NCBI RefSeq assembly: GCF_000169435.1
Contig: NZ_AAYB01000003.1
Location: 62,001-126,000, forward strand
Length of the DNA stretch: 64,000 nucleotides
Source of the DNA: Roseobacter sp. CCS2
GTDB taxonomy: Bacteria > Pseudomonadota > Alphaproteobacteria > Rhodobacterales > Rhodobacteraceae
Reading direction: 5' to 3'
Shown: positions 16,874-24,842 of the stretch, in pieces
Layout: every line of letters begins with the position of its first letter
How positions within the stretch are numbered: position 1 is the first letter of the stretch
The notes under the pieces: generated by a model
Database searches by the model: none
What the model was told of the DNA's origin: nothing
The model's input: only the letters and a program-made list of their open reading frames with translations
Position numbers and translations under genes: made by a program

Positions 16874-18532
16874 TTAGGCGGCCTCGGCGGGTTGCGCATC
16901 GGGGAAGATGGGTGTTTTGCGGTCGTTGGCCAGCTTGGCACCTTTTGCAATAATCCTTTCGCGCGCGATGCAGGCCACATCCCAAGAGGTATTGGGATCT
17001 GCGCAGGGCAGGGCGAACCAAACGTCTTTACCAAACACATCCTGATCCGCGACACGCACTTTGACATTGTCCAGATCACCCAGTTCGTCTTGATCAAGCT
17101 CTTCGATCACATCGTTAAAGATCCGGCGCAGCGCTTCAATGTCTGCCTCATGCGCGCATTTGATCTTGATGATCCGCTTCATCGCGGGTTCTTTCATCGT
17201 CCAGTTTTCAAACGGCGTTGATACAAATTCTTCAACCGGGACCACCAAACGCGTGCCGTCCCAATCGCGCAGTTGAACATAGGTGAAATTGATACGTTCT
17301 ACATGACACAGATAGTCTTTATAAACGATGCGATCACCAATCTTGGCCGATCCGTTTAGCGCAATTTGCAAAGAAGCCATGATATTACCAAGCACCCGTC
17401 TTGCGGCAAAGCCAAGAACCAGCGTCAGCGCACCAGCAGTACCCAATAGTGTTAAACCAAGGTTCTGAAAAATACTTGTTTGGCTTAGAAACACGCCGCC
17501 GCCGATAAATACAACGATGACGATAAAAGCACGCCGAGCGGCTGCAATCCGCGTGGCGACCGTGCGCGTGTGTTCTTCTTGGCGTTGCGTCAGATCCGTA
17601 TCTTCAAGGTCGACCAGTTGATCAAGTATGGCTTCGACCGCATTGACAACAAGCCAAAGACCGGAAGCCATCAACCCGATCCACGCGACAGGCGCGAGCC
17701 ATGTCGTGATCTGGCCTGAAAATACAAACAGGTTTGCACCCACATACAGCGCAAAGCCGGTACTGGCACCTGTTGCAGCCGGACCTCTGACCGCATTCAA
17801 GACATTCCTTGAGATACGCCTTTTGGCCTTTTGCGATAACGCACCAAGACTATTCCAGACCAAATATCCGATCAGGGCAGATACAAGAAGAAGTATTGGA
17901 AGCCCCGCAACCTCCCACCACATAAGGCCGAATATGGCGTTTTGCTTAAGTGCATCTGGCAGCCAGCGTTCCAGCGGACTGGGACCGTAGCGTTCGTAAA
18001 GTGCCGGAATGTCCGCGACGGTTTGTGGTGCGAAAACCCAAACGGCATCATTTTCACCGGGCTTTACACGGTTCAGACGGATTGCCGTTGGGTGATCTTC
18101 AAGTTCGAGCGTCCACAACAGTATGGATTTACGCGCCTGACCGGCCATACGGTCTTCTGATGGTCCCCGCGCATCCAACCCATCTGGGCGGTCAACAATG
18201 TTGTTCCAATCAATGATTGTTTTGCGGGCGATAATGGTTTCGAGCTGGCGAATAAGCTTTGGACCGTCCACAGCCTGTTGATCATTAGGAAGCGCATTGA
18301 GGTTCAGCAGATGCGCCGCCGCTGACCGGTCATCGTTTCGCGCCGCAAAAATCAAAGATTCGATTGCCGCCCGTGGCGTGGTCTGGTCCAGCGTATCGGG
18401 CGCGGTATCCAGCCCATCGTTCAAACCATCAACGCAATACCAACGCTCTATGTCGCATGATTGCGCGGTGGCCGGTGAAGCGATCGCGACCAGTAGGACC
18501 AGCATTAAGCAGTTCAACAGACGATATAACAT
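16874..18532 (-). CDS. MscS family mechanosensitive channel with large periplasmic domain
   Basis: This 552-residue protein has a signal peptide (to about residue 23, AIASPATAQ). A Cys-containing periplasmic domain of about 180 residues follows, then about four transmembrane helices (residues 195-390). The MscS pore helix and beta domain include GLTLLGTAGALTLVLGFAARRVLGNIMASLQIAL and KIGDRIVYKDYLCHVERINFTYVQLRDWDGTRLVVP. The family opens under membrane tension to release osmolytes. The extra N-terminal domain makes it a large, MscK/YnaI-like variant. It starts six bases after the SpoIIAA-like gene, so the two form an operon, possibly transcribed from a near-consensus EcfG promoter upstream of that gene. 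Confidence 0.87.
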   Translation of the reverse strand: MLYRLLNCLMLVLLVAIASPATAQSCDIERWYCVDGLNDGLDTAPDTLDQTTPRAAIESLIFAARNDDRSAAAHLLNLNALPNDQQAVDGPKLIRQLETIIARKTIIDWNNIVDRPDGLDARGPSEDRMAGQARKSILLWTLELEDHPTAIRLNRVKPGENDAVWVFAPQTVADIPALYERYGPSPLERWLPDALKQNAIFGLMWWEVAGLPILLLVSALIGYLVWNSLGALSQKAKRRISRNVLNAVRGPAATGASTGFALYVGANLFVFSGQITTWLAPVAWIGLMASGLWLVVNAVEAILDQLVDLEDTDLTQRQEEHTRTVATRIAAARRAFIVIVVFIGGGVFLSQTSIFQNLGLTLLGTAGALTLVLGFAARRVLGNIMASLQIALNGSAKIGDRIVYKDYLCHVERINFTYVQLRDWDGTRLVVPVEEFVSTPFENWTMKEPAMKRIIKIKCAHEADIEALRRIFNDVIEELDQDELGDLDNVKVRVADQDVFGKDVWFALPCADPNTSWDVACIARERIIAKGAKLANDRKTPIFPDAQPAEAA

Positions 18533-18538
18533 GACTGG

Positions 18539-18937
18539 TTACGCCGCGGCGGGCTGGGCCTCAACGAAATCCCACGCTTGTGCTATCTCGTCTGTATCAA
18601 ACGCACGCGCGTCGACAGGGATAACCTTATCCATCAGGTCAATCATCTTTGCCGCTGACGCAGGAGCGCCGACCACCGCGTAACGCGCGACATGCGTCAA
18701 AGACCGGAAGCGAGATTTGATAACGTCAATATCTAAAACGCTGTCCCAATCGCTGCCGGTGAATTTAGTCATCTCCAGCAGCATGCTCACTTTCGGCTTC
18801 TTATCGAAGACATCGTTCATAAATTTTGCCAGCGCTTCTGCCGCGTCGTCGTCAATATGCCCGGTGATATGAAATGCAAAAACCGCGTCGTTATTCGTCG
18901 CAATTTGCTGGATAGGGCCATGGGAAAAACTGGTCAC
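18539..18937 (-). CDS. SpoIIAA-like (STAS/SEC14-type) protein
   Basis: This 132-residue protein matches the SpoIIAA-like family (DUF3478). It has FAFHITGHIDDDAAEALAKFM near residue 20, VSMLLEMTKFTGSDWDSVLDID near residue 50, and a RYAVVGAPASAAKMIDLMDKVIPVDARAFD stretch near residue 85. These domains resemble anti-sigma factor antagonists and lipid-binding SEC14 domains; function in this family is not established. GGAGACAATCGTG precedes the ATG. It is the first gene of a two-gene unit with the MscS channel. Confidence 0.8.
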   Translation of the reverse strand: MTSFSHGPIQQIATNNDAVFAFHITGHIDDDAAEALAKFMNDVFDKKPKVSMLLEMTKFTGSDWDSVLDIDVIKSRFRSLTHVARYAVVGAPASAAKMIDLMDKVIPVDARAFDTDEIAQAWDFVEAQPAAA

Positions 18938-18970
18938 GATTGTCTCCTACACGCAATGTTATAGTGAGAT

Positions 18971-18996
18971 AACTTCGTGCAAGCCGCAAAAGTTCC
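18971..18996 (-). promoter_or_regulatory. Near-consensus EcfG-type promoter for SpoIIAA-like/MscS operon
   Basis: On the minus strand it reads GGAAC-N17-AGTT, one mismatch from the EcfG consensus. The -10 ends 34 bases before the SpoIIAA-like start codon, which is a normal promoter position. Confidence 0.45.
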
Positions 18997-19130
18997 AAAT
19001 GGGTCCCCACGTTTCACAGCTAACGCTGCCTTTTCGCGAAAAACTGAGCGCGCGTTGCGGGATTTACCTGAAAATGCGGCCCGCTATCCTGAGTGAGAAC
19101 GCATACAGGATGGCGCACATAGGCCATTCA

Positions 19131-20516
19131 TCAACGCGATGCCAACAAATCGTTGGCATCTTCTTCCAACTGGTCTTCATCGGTTTCGAGCGGAAGCAGA
19201 TCGCTTTTCAAATCATCTTCTCCGGCGGTATGATCAGGCTCAATCGGGGGTGGCTTCGGCGTAGGTAATGCCGCGACAGATCCTGTTGATCCATCGACAT
19301 GTTCGACCTGCGTTTGCACATTTACCCCTTCTGGGAAGATTACTTCACGTGCTTCGTCGGGCATTGAAATCCCGGCTTCGGTCAGGTCGGATTTAACCAT
19401 ACGCAGAAGCGCTGACTTCAACTTGATTGGCGACACCTCTAGCCCATCAAACCAAAAGTACGTTTTGATGTTGATGGTCGATGCACCCAGTTCGTCCACC
19501 AAAACCATCGGCGCAGGATCGGTCAGGACTGCGTCGTGGGACGCTAGACCTTTCATAATGACGTCTTGAGCCTGCGCGACGATGGCATCGTACCCTATCC
19601 CGACCGTGAACTCGCCACGGCGCTCTGGTGATGACGTAAAGTTCTCAATCACGCTTTTGAATATAATTGAATTGGGCACGTGGATAAGGTTTCCTTCAAC
19701 CGAGGCTATGATTGTGCTGCGCGTATTCATACTCCGCACAGTGCCGGCAATTCCCACGACCTCAACAAAATCCCCCCGGCGAAAAGGGCGGCGTACACTC
19801 AATATCAGGCTGGACAGGAAATTTTCGGCAATATCGCGGAATGCAAAGCCCAAGACGATGCCAAGAACACCGGCACCACCAACAAGTGAAATCGCCAGTT
19901 GGGTCAAACCAGCGACCTGCAAAACGATGTACAGACCAAGAAGTAATACGGGAAACGCGATGGCACGCGCAACGACCGTGCGCAGGAATGGTGACTGGAT
20001 ACGAGTTGTGAGTGCTGCTTTTGCCATCCGTGATACCAGCCGTGCAGCGAACCATGCCAAAGGCAACACTAGGACCGCCAAGACGACCAGCGGCATAAGG
20101 GCCACGGCTTGACGTGCTAGTCGTTCAATCTCGTTGATTGCTGGATCAAACGACCAAACCACAGCGTCATCCACTGTCATGCGGTTCACAACTGCGACCA
20201 CGCCGGTGGTTTTGGCCGCTAGCTGCCGCGCCCATTCTTTCCGGGCCTCTGTTTCTGCGATGCCATCCAAGAAAACGACACCTTCCTGTACCGAAACACT
20301 GACGTTTGAATACCAGGTTGTCGCATCCATGATATCCGAAATCCTGTTTTCGATCGCTGCGTCTGAACTGCTGGGATCCACCTCAACAGGCGTTTGCGGC
20401 GCAAGGATATCGGTGTTGTCAGTTTCGGTAGAAACTGTTTGGGCCTGCATGCTAAATGGCAGCATAATTGCGATAATACCGGCAAGCAGGATGGGGTGAA
20501 GGTGCTTTAAACGCAT
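19131..20516 (-). CDS. MscS family channel with N-terminal BON domain
   Basis: This 461-residue protein starts with a signal peptide (LLAGIIAIMLPFSMQAQ). A BON domain at about 50-110 follows (SDIMDATTWYSNVSVSVQEGVVFLDG...VVAVVNRM), then three transmembrane helices and the MscS core. The core contains SLVGGAGVLGIVLGFAFRDIAENFLSSLILSVRRPFRRGD near residue 210 and VRSMNTRSTIIASVEGNLIHVPNS. The tail is acidic and Pro-rich. BON domains bind membranes or peptidoglycan, so the channel may be tethered to the envelope. The ATG is chosen over an upstream TTG; neither has a strong ribosome site. An exact EcfG-type promoter sits about 145 bases upstream. Confidence 0.87.
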   Translation of the reverse strand: MRLKHLHPILLAGIIAIMLPFSMQAQTVSTETDNTDILAPQTPVEVDPSSSDAAIENRISDIMDATTWYSNVSVSVQEGVVFLDGIAETEARKEWARQLAAKTTGVVAVVNRMTVDDAVVWSFDPAINEIERLARQAVALMPLVVLAVLVLPLAWFAARLVSRMAKAALTTRIQSPFLRTVVARAIAFPVLLLGLYIVLQVAGLTQLAISLVGGAGVLGIVLGFAFRDIAENFLSSLILSVRRPFRRGDFVEVVGIAGTVRSMNTRSTIIASVEGNLIHVPNSIIFKSVIENFTSSPERRGEFTVGIGYDAIVAQAQDVIMKGLASHDAVLTDPAPMVLVDELGASTINIKTYFWFDGLEVSPIKLKSALLRMVKSDLTEAGISMPDEAREVIFPEGVNVQTQVEHVDGSTGSVAALPTPKPPPIEPDHTAGEDDLKSDLLPLETDEDQLEEDANDLLASR

Positions 20517-20569
20517 GCTCAAGATTGATTGCCTAACTGTGCGAGAGTTGATCAACGTGGGAGGTTAGA

Positions 20570-20782
20570 ATGCATAGTTTTGATCTGCATCGTTATATCT
20601 ATGGTTATCCTTACGCTCAGGTTGAAAATGTCTGTTGGGGCCGACGACCCTATTACGTTGAACGCAAAGCGAGAAAATTGGTTCCAGATCGAGCTGTCAC
20701 GCTGGATTGGGGCAAAGACTTTATGGGGGGGAGGGGCGCTGAGGTGCCGCGTCCCAAATCATGCTTCACTTTCGAAACCTGA
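20570..20782 (+). CDS. Possible small protein, unknown
   Basis: A 70-codon frame (MHSFDLHRYIYGYPYAQ...) begins seven bases after GGGAGG, a strong ribosome site. The product is basic and Tyr/Arg-rich with no recognised domain. It lies opposite the exact EcfG promoter of the BON-MscS gene, so it may be chance. I report it because the ribosome site is better than that of many real genes here. Confidence 0.25.
   Translation: MHSFDLHRYIYGYPYAQVENVCWGRRPYYVERKARKLVPDRAVTLDWGKDFMGGRGAEVPRPKSCFTFET
20661..20685 (-). promoter_or_regulatory. EcfG-type general stress promoter
   Basis: On the minus strand it reads GGAAC-N16-CGTT, an exact match to the consensus recognised by EcfG sigma factors of the PhyR-NepR-EcfG general stress response. 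It points towards the BON-MscS channel gene and would give a leader of roughly 135 bases. Confidence 0.65.
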
Positions 20783-20982
20783 AGTAAGCATTGGAAAGGT
20801 AGGGTCTTTTCAGTGATGATTAATCAGCTATTGGCGTCTGCTTCTACGGCAGAGGATCAGTACCCACCCAAATGCGCCGTCTGTCTGCTTTCACCCTCGG
20901 GGGCTAGACTGCCCTAATTCGTGTGCAGTATGTGTGCCACATGGCCGCGTGAACCTGATCGCGGACCTTAGGAGAATGAAGA

Positions 20983-21978
20983 ATGCCCAACACTGCAGCC
21001 ACTGCAGCAGCGCGATTATCCGTGGCTCCGATGATGGATTGGACGGACCGGCATTGCCGTTATCTGCACCGCCTGATGTCGCGTCATACGTTGCTTTATA
21101 CTGAAATGGTGACTGCACCAGCGGTTATTCATGGTGATCGCGACCGCCTTTTGGGGTTTCATGTCGATGAGCAACCACTGGCCTTGCAATTGGGCGGCTC
21201 TGATCCTGCGCAGCTGGCCGAGGCTGCGCGGATCGCCGAAGGGTACGGCTATGCCGAGATTAACCTGAATTGTGGCTGTCCATCGGATCGGGTGCAGTCA
21301 GGTCATTTTGGTGCGGTCTTGATGGAAAGCCCCGTTTTAGTGGCAGACTGTGTGGCGGCGATGATCGCAGCCGTGCGCGTTCCAGTGACCGTTAAATGCC
21401 GTATTGGCGTGGACGATCAGGATCCGCATGTCATCCTACCCGATTTCTTGGCGCGTGTGTCTGCCGCGGGTGTTGACCGGTTTTCAGTGCATGCGCGCAA
21501 GGCATGGTTGCAGGGATTGTCGCCGAAAGAAAATCGGGAAGTACCACCGCTGAATTATGATTTAGTGATGAAAATGAAAGGGTTGTTTCCTCATCTTCAT
21601 GTTTCAATAAATGGTGGCATTGCGACGCTTGATCAGGCTGAAGACTTTCTTGCGCGTGGTCTGGATGGCGTCATGATCGGGCGTGCGGCCTATCACACGC
21701 CCGCCGATATTCTGTTGCAAGCAGACGCGCGTATTTATGGCGATCCGCGCGAACGCACTGCTGAAGATGTCGTTCATCTGATGCTGCCCTATATCGCGGA
21801 TCATATCGCGCAGGGTGGGCGGCTGGGGCAGGTGACCCGCCACATGCTGGGCCTGTTTCAGGGGCGCCCGGGTGCACGCGGCTGGCGGAGGCATTTGTCA
21901 GAAAATGCACATGCTGATGGGGCAGGGCCCGCGGTGGTGTTATCGGCTTTGGATCACGTGACGCGGTTGGCTGCATAG
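20983..21978 (+). CDS. dusA: tRNA-dihydrouridine(20/20a) synthase DusA
   Basis: This 331-residue flavoenzyme reduces uridine 20/20a in the tRNA D-loop with NADPH. Family signatures are LSVAPMMDWTDRHCRYLHRLM at residue 12, LYTEMVTAPAVIHGDR, LQLGGSDPAQLAEAA, and EINLNCGCPSDRVQSGHFGAVLM near residue 90 with the catalytic Cys. VKCRIGVDD, FSVHARKAWLQGLSPKENREVPPLNY (DusA-specific) and INGGIATLDQ follow. Length and motif order agree with E. coli DusA. AGGAGAATGA precedes the ATG. The gene follows a 466-base region that holds the EcfG promoter of the opposite strand. Confidence 0.95.
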   Translation: MPNTAATAAARLSVAPMMDWTDRHCRYLHRLMSRHTLLYTEMVTAPAVIHGDRDRLLGFHVDEQPLALQLGGSDPAQLAEAARIAEGYGYAEINLNCGCPSDRVQSGHFGAVLMESPVLVADCVAAMIAAVRVPVTVKCRIGVDDQDPHVILPDFLARVSAAGVDRFSVHARKAWLQGLSPKENREVPPLNYDLVMKMKGLFPHLHVSINGGIATLDQAEDFLARGLDGVMIGRAAYHTPADILLQADARIYGDPRERTAEDVVHLMLPYIADHIAQGGRLGQVTRHMLGLFQGRPGARGWRRHLSENAHADGAGPAVVLSALDHVTRLAA

Positions 21979-22051
21979 GCGCGCGATGAGTGCGCAGGCT
22001 CTTGCACAGGACGGCTAGTCGTTTTTTCTTACGATCGGGCTGTGGTGGCAT

Positions 22052-22312
22052 GTGCCCGCGTTTCGCAGGGCTTACGCAGGGTTCCCACCAGACATTTGCG
22101 ACGACATTTATGTAACGGAGGTTTATCAAGAAACGCACCGCCGCATTTTTAATACCTGCAATCGGGTTGAGGTCACAGCGACGCCGGGACAGGCGATTGT
22201 GGTGGACCGGCATCTTTTGCATGGCGTGGCCCCTTGGGCTGCAGATGCTCAGGAAAAGATGCGGATGATGGTGTATTTTCGGCCTTTGATTGGCCCCGCA
22301 GCCTGGCTTTAG
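22052..22312 (+). pseudogene. Remnant of a phytanoyl-CoA dioxygenase-like 2OG-Fe(II) oxygenase
   Basis: The frame encodes 86 residues resembling the C-terminal end of PhyH-like dioxygenases of this bacterial group. It has DDIYVTEVYQETHRRIFNTC, then VEVTATPGQAIVVDRHLLHGVAPW, which carries the second iron-binding His, and ends with MVYFRP. The first half of the enzyme, with the HxD iron motif, is absent upstream, where only about 70 unrelated bases separate it from dusA. It therefore looks like a 5'-truncated relic. It ends tail to tail with the WYL regulator gene (4-base overlap). The identity comes from memory of the family. Confidence 0.55.
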
Positions 22313-22968
22313 GCCTTAAGGCGGTTGTAGTCAGCCAATCCTTTACCCGCCTCATCCACGAAAAGACTGGGTAAAATCCGTTGGCTGGTGATCTGGTCGA
22401 CGCGAATGTCATCGAATTGATTGGTGGTTTCGCACCACACCACGCAGGTCCATAGGCGACCCCAGTAATCCAACTGCAAAGGGCGCACCGTGCGCGGTTT
22501 ATCGTGCAGCACAACCTCCAGCTTTTGCCGTGTGCGCACCGCCTGACGCAACATCGGCAGATGCTGAAACCCGCGCGCGGCATCCGCGAATGGGTATATC
22601 GCAAATCCAGAGCCACTGGGCGCGCGGCTGCGATCCTCTGGCATGACAGCGTCAAGCTTGTCAGCCAATGCGCGGGCCGCGGCAGAAAGTTCGGGGTCGT
22701 CGCTGTGGCGCACCGCACTGAGCCCCAGATGAAGCGCCTCCATTTCAGTCATTGTCAGGTTCAGCGGGGGCAGGGTGATGGCTGCGGTAACGCGATAGCC
22801 GATGCCACGTTCACCTTCGATCGGCACGCCCGAGGCAGCAAGCGTTTCCATATCGCGATAGATCGTGCGGAGTGAAACCTGCACTGCGGCCGCCAGATAG
22901 GCGGCACGATGTAATGATCCATCGCGCAGAATTTGGACAAGCTTCATAAGTCGGTCGGCACGGCGCAT
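22309..22968 (-). CDS. YafY-type HTH/WYL transcriptional regulator
   Basis: This 219-residue protein has an N-terminal winged helix (MRRADRLMKLVQILRDGSLHRAAYLAAAVQVSLRTIYRDMETLAASGVPI) typical of HTH_11 regulators. A helical segment and a C-terminal WYL-like domain follow (VRPLQLDYWGRLWTCVVWCETTNQFDDIRVDQI). WYL domains bind nucleotides or other ligands and often control stress or defence genes. The gene is transcribed away from tatA across about 200 bases. Its target is not evident. Confidence 0.85.
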   Translation of the reverse strand: MRRADRLMKLVQILRDGSLHRAAYLAAAVQVSLRTIYRDMETLAASGVPIEGERGIGYRVTAAITLPPLNLTMTEMEALHLGLSAVRHSDDPELSAAARALADKLDAVMPEDRSRAPSGSGFAIYPFADAARGFQHLPMLRQAVRTRQKLEVVLHDKPRTVRPLQLDYWGRLWTCVVWCETTNQFDDIRVDQITSQRILPSLFVDEAGKGLADYNRLKA

Positions 22969-23174
22969 GGTTTCCCCTCGATTCGGCCTAGTTTTGCCAT
23001 TTTTCTGTCAACTGACAAGTTTTTGTCACTAAATATGAAAAACCCTTGCAAAAAAGGCCCTTGGACGGGCGCAAAACAGCAGTTCGCGCTTCCCTTGGCG
23101 CGCATCCGGCCCTATTTGTCGAAGCAGAATTATGAAACGACGCGCGGCCACACGCCCGCTATAGGAGAAAAGAC

Positions 23175-23387
23175 ATGCTCAACAATATTGGCCTTCCCGG
23201 TCTTCTACTGATCGCCGTTGTGGTTTTGGTCCTGTTTGGACGCGGCAAGATTTCCAGCCTGATGGGTGAAGTTGGTAAAGGCATCACCGCCTTCAAAAAA
23301 GGTGTCGATGACGGCAAGCAGGAAATCGAAGACAGCATGGCTGACGCCAAAGACGTGACCCCCGAAGAAGAAAAAGACAAAGTCTGA
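23175..23387 (+). CDS. tatA: Sec-independent translocase subunit TatA
   Basis: This 70-residue protein has one N-terminal transmembrane helix ([16 protein letters not shown]) followed by the FGRGK hinge and an amphipathic helix ([21 protein letters not shown]) with a charged tail. It forms the pore-like oligomer of the twin-arginine translocase that exports folded proteins. AGGAG precedes the ATG by nine bases. It is followed by tatB and tatC in the same orientation. Confidence 0.95.
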   Translation: MLNNIGLPGLLLIAVVVLVLFGRGKISSLMGEVGKGITAFKKGVDDGKQEIEDSMADAKDVTPEEEKDKV

Positions 23388-23418
23388 TCGTTTTGTCTGA
23401 CGGAAAGGACCGCGCCTG

Positions 23419-23853
23419 ATGTTTGGCCTTGGTTGGAGCGAAATGCTGGTTGTCGGCATCGTGGCGCTGATTGTGATCGGCCCAAAAGACTTGCCCGGTT
23501 TGTTCCGCACTGTGGGGCAATTCACCGGGAAGGCGCGCATGATGGCGCGCGAATTTTCAAACGCGATGAACCAAGCGGCAGATCAATCAGGCATAAATGA
23601 AGTGTCAAAGACGCTGAACGCCGCCGCCAATCCCAAAAAGTTTGGGGCCGATAAGCTGAAAGAAGCCACCGGTATGGCCAAAGGGCCTGCAACTGCTGAA
23701 CTGTCTGCCGAACGTCAGGCCGCAAAAGAAAAGATGAGCAAGGCAATGGGCGATGCCGCGATAGCGCGCAAAGCGAAGGAAGCTGAAAAGGCGGCTGTAA
23801 AGACCACCGATGCCGCAGCCCCAGAAAGCCCGGCACCCGAGGCAAAATCATGA
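23419..23853 (+). CDS. tatB: Sec-independent translocase subunit TatB
   Basis: This 144-residue protein has the TatB N-terminus MFGLGWSEMLVVGIVALIVIGPKDLPGLFRTVGQ (transmembrane helix with a conserved Glu, Gly-Pro hinge and amphipathic helix). A long Ala/Lys-rich charged helix follows. TatB forms the twin-arginine signal receptor with TatC. It overlaps tatC by ATGA, so translation is probably coupled. GGAAAGGA precedes the ATG. Confidence 0.93.
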   Translation: MFGLGWSEMLVVGIVALIVIGPKDLPGLFRTVGQFTGKARMMAREFSNAMNQAADQSGINEVSKTLNAAANPKKFGADKLKEATGMAKGPATAELSAERQAAKEKMSKAMGDAAIARKAKEAEKAAVKTTDAAAPESPAPEAKS

Positions 23854-24842
23854 GCGCGCAAGACGATATCGAAGACAGCGCCGCCCCCCTGCTGGAGCAT
23901 TTAACAGAGCTGCGGTCCCGCCTGATCTATTCGGTCATGGCGTTTTTGGTCGGTATGATCATCTGCTTTTCGTTCGGTGGCATGCTGCTTGATTTCCTAT
24001 TGGGGCCAATTGAGAAAACCATGCGCGATCTGGGTAACCCGAACCCGGTCATGCAGTACACCGCCCCGCAAGAGTATTTCTTTACCCTGATCCGGATTTC
24101 GGTTGTGGGCGGTCTGACAATTTCATTCCCGGTCATTGCGTATCAACTTTGGCGGTTTGTCGCGCCCGGTTTGTATCGCAATGAAAAGAATGCGTTTCTG
24201 CCGTTTATCATCGCCTCACCGGTTCTTTTCCTGATCGGCGCCGCTTTTGCGCATTACATCGTCGTCCCGCTGGCCATGGCGTTCTTTCTGGGCTTTGCTG
24301 ATTTGCCTTCTTTTGTATCGGCGATCATGGCAGGTGCTGTGCCGCCGCCGGGAACCGAGTTGTTACCCGGCGCCGCTGGTGGATTGAGCTTGCCCAGCGT
24401 CGCGCCATCAACATCGCAAGGCGTTGATATCGTCTTTAACGGGAAGGTGAATGAGACGCTTGATATCACGCTCAAGATGATCGTGGCTTTTGGTGTTTGT
24501 TTTCAACTGCCTGTCTTGCTGACCCTGATGGGCTCTGCGGGATTGGCCAGTTCACGCGGTCTGCGTGGCACACGTAAATACGCAGTCGTTGGTATTTTGA
24601 TCGTGGCAGCCCTTGTGACGCCACCTGATGTCACAACGCAGTTGATCCTCTTTGTTGTGGTCTATGGCCTGTATGAGATATCGATCCATCTGGTCGCGGC
24701 AGTTGAGCGCAAGAAAGATCGGGTCGCGCGCGCGGAAGGTGTGATTGGCGAAGACGAAAGCCTTTTTGATATCGACGACGATGATGTCAGCGCAGGAGAG
24801 GCCGCCGCCGATGCCGCCGAAACCGAGGACCCCAAGGCGTGA
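23850..24842 (+). CDS. tatC: Sec-independent translocase subunit TatC
   Basis: This 330-residue integral membrane protein has six predicted helices. It carries the TatC signatures LEHLTELRSRLIYSVMAF near residue 13 (Glu and Arg of the signal-binding site), APQEYFFTLIRIS near residue 68, and FGVCFQLPVLLTLMGSAG near residue 215. A cytoplasmic acidic tail of about 45 residues (IDDDDVSAGEA) follows the last helix. There is also a longer than usual loop between helices 3 and 4 (PPPGTELLPGAAGGLSLPS), a variation seen in Rhodobacteraceae. It overlaps the DUF815 gene by GTGA. Confidence 0.95.
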   Translation: MSAQDDIEDSAAPLLEHLTELRSRLIYSVMAFLVGMIICFSFGGMLLDFLLGPIEKTMRDLGNPNPVMQYTAPQEYFFTLIRISVVGGLTISFPVIAYQLWRFVAPGLYRNEKNAFLPFIIASPVLFLIGAAFAHYIVVPLAMAFFLGFADLPSFVSAIMAGAVPPPGTELLPGAAGGLSLPSVAPSTSQGVDIVFNGKVNETLDITLKMIVAFGVCFQLPVLLTLMGSAGLASSRGLRGTRKYAVVGILIVAALVTPPDVTTQLILFVVVYGLYEISIHLVAAVERKKDRVARAEGVIGEDESLFDIDDDDVSAGEAAADAAETEDPKA

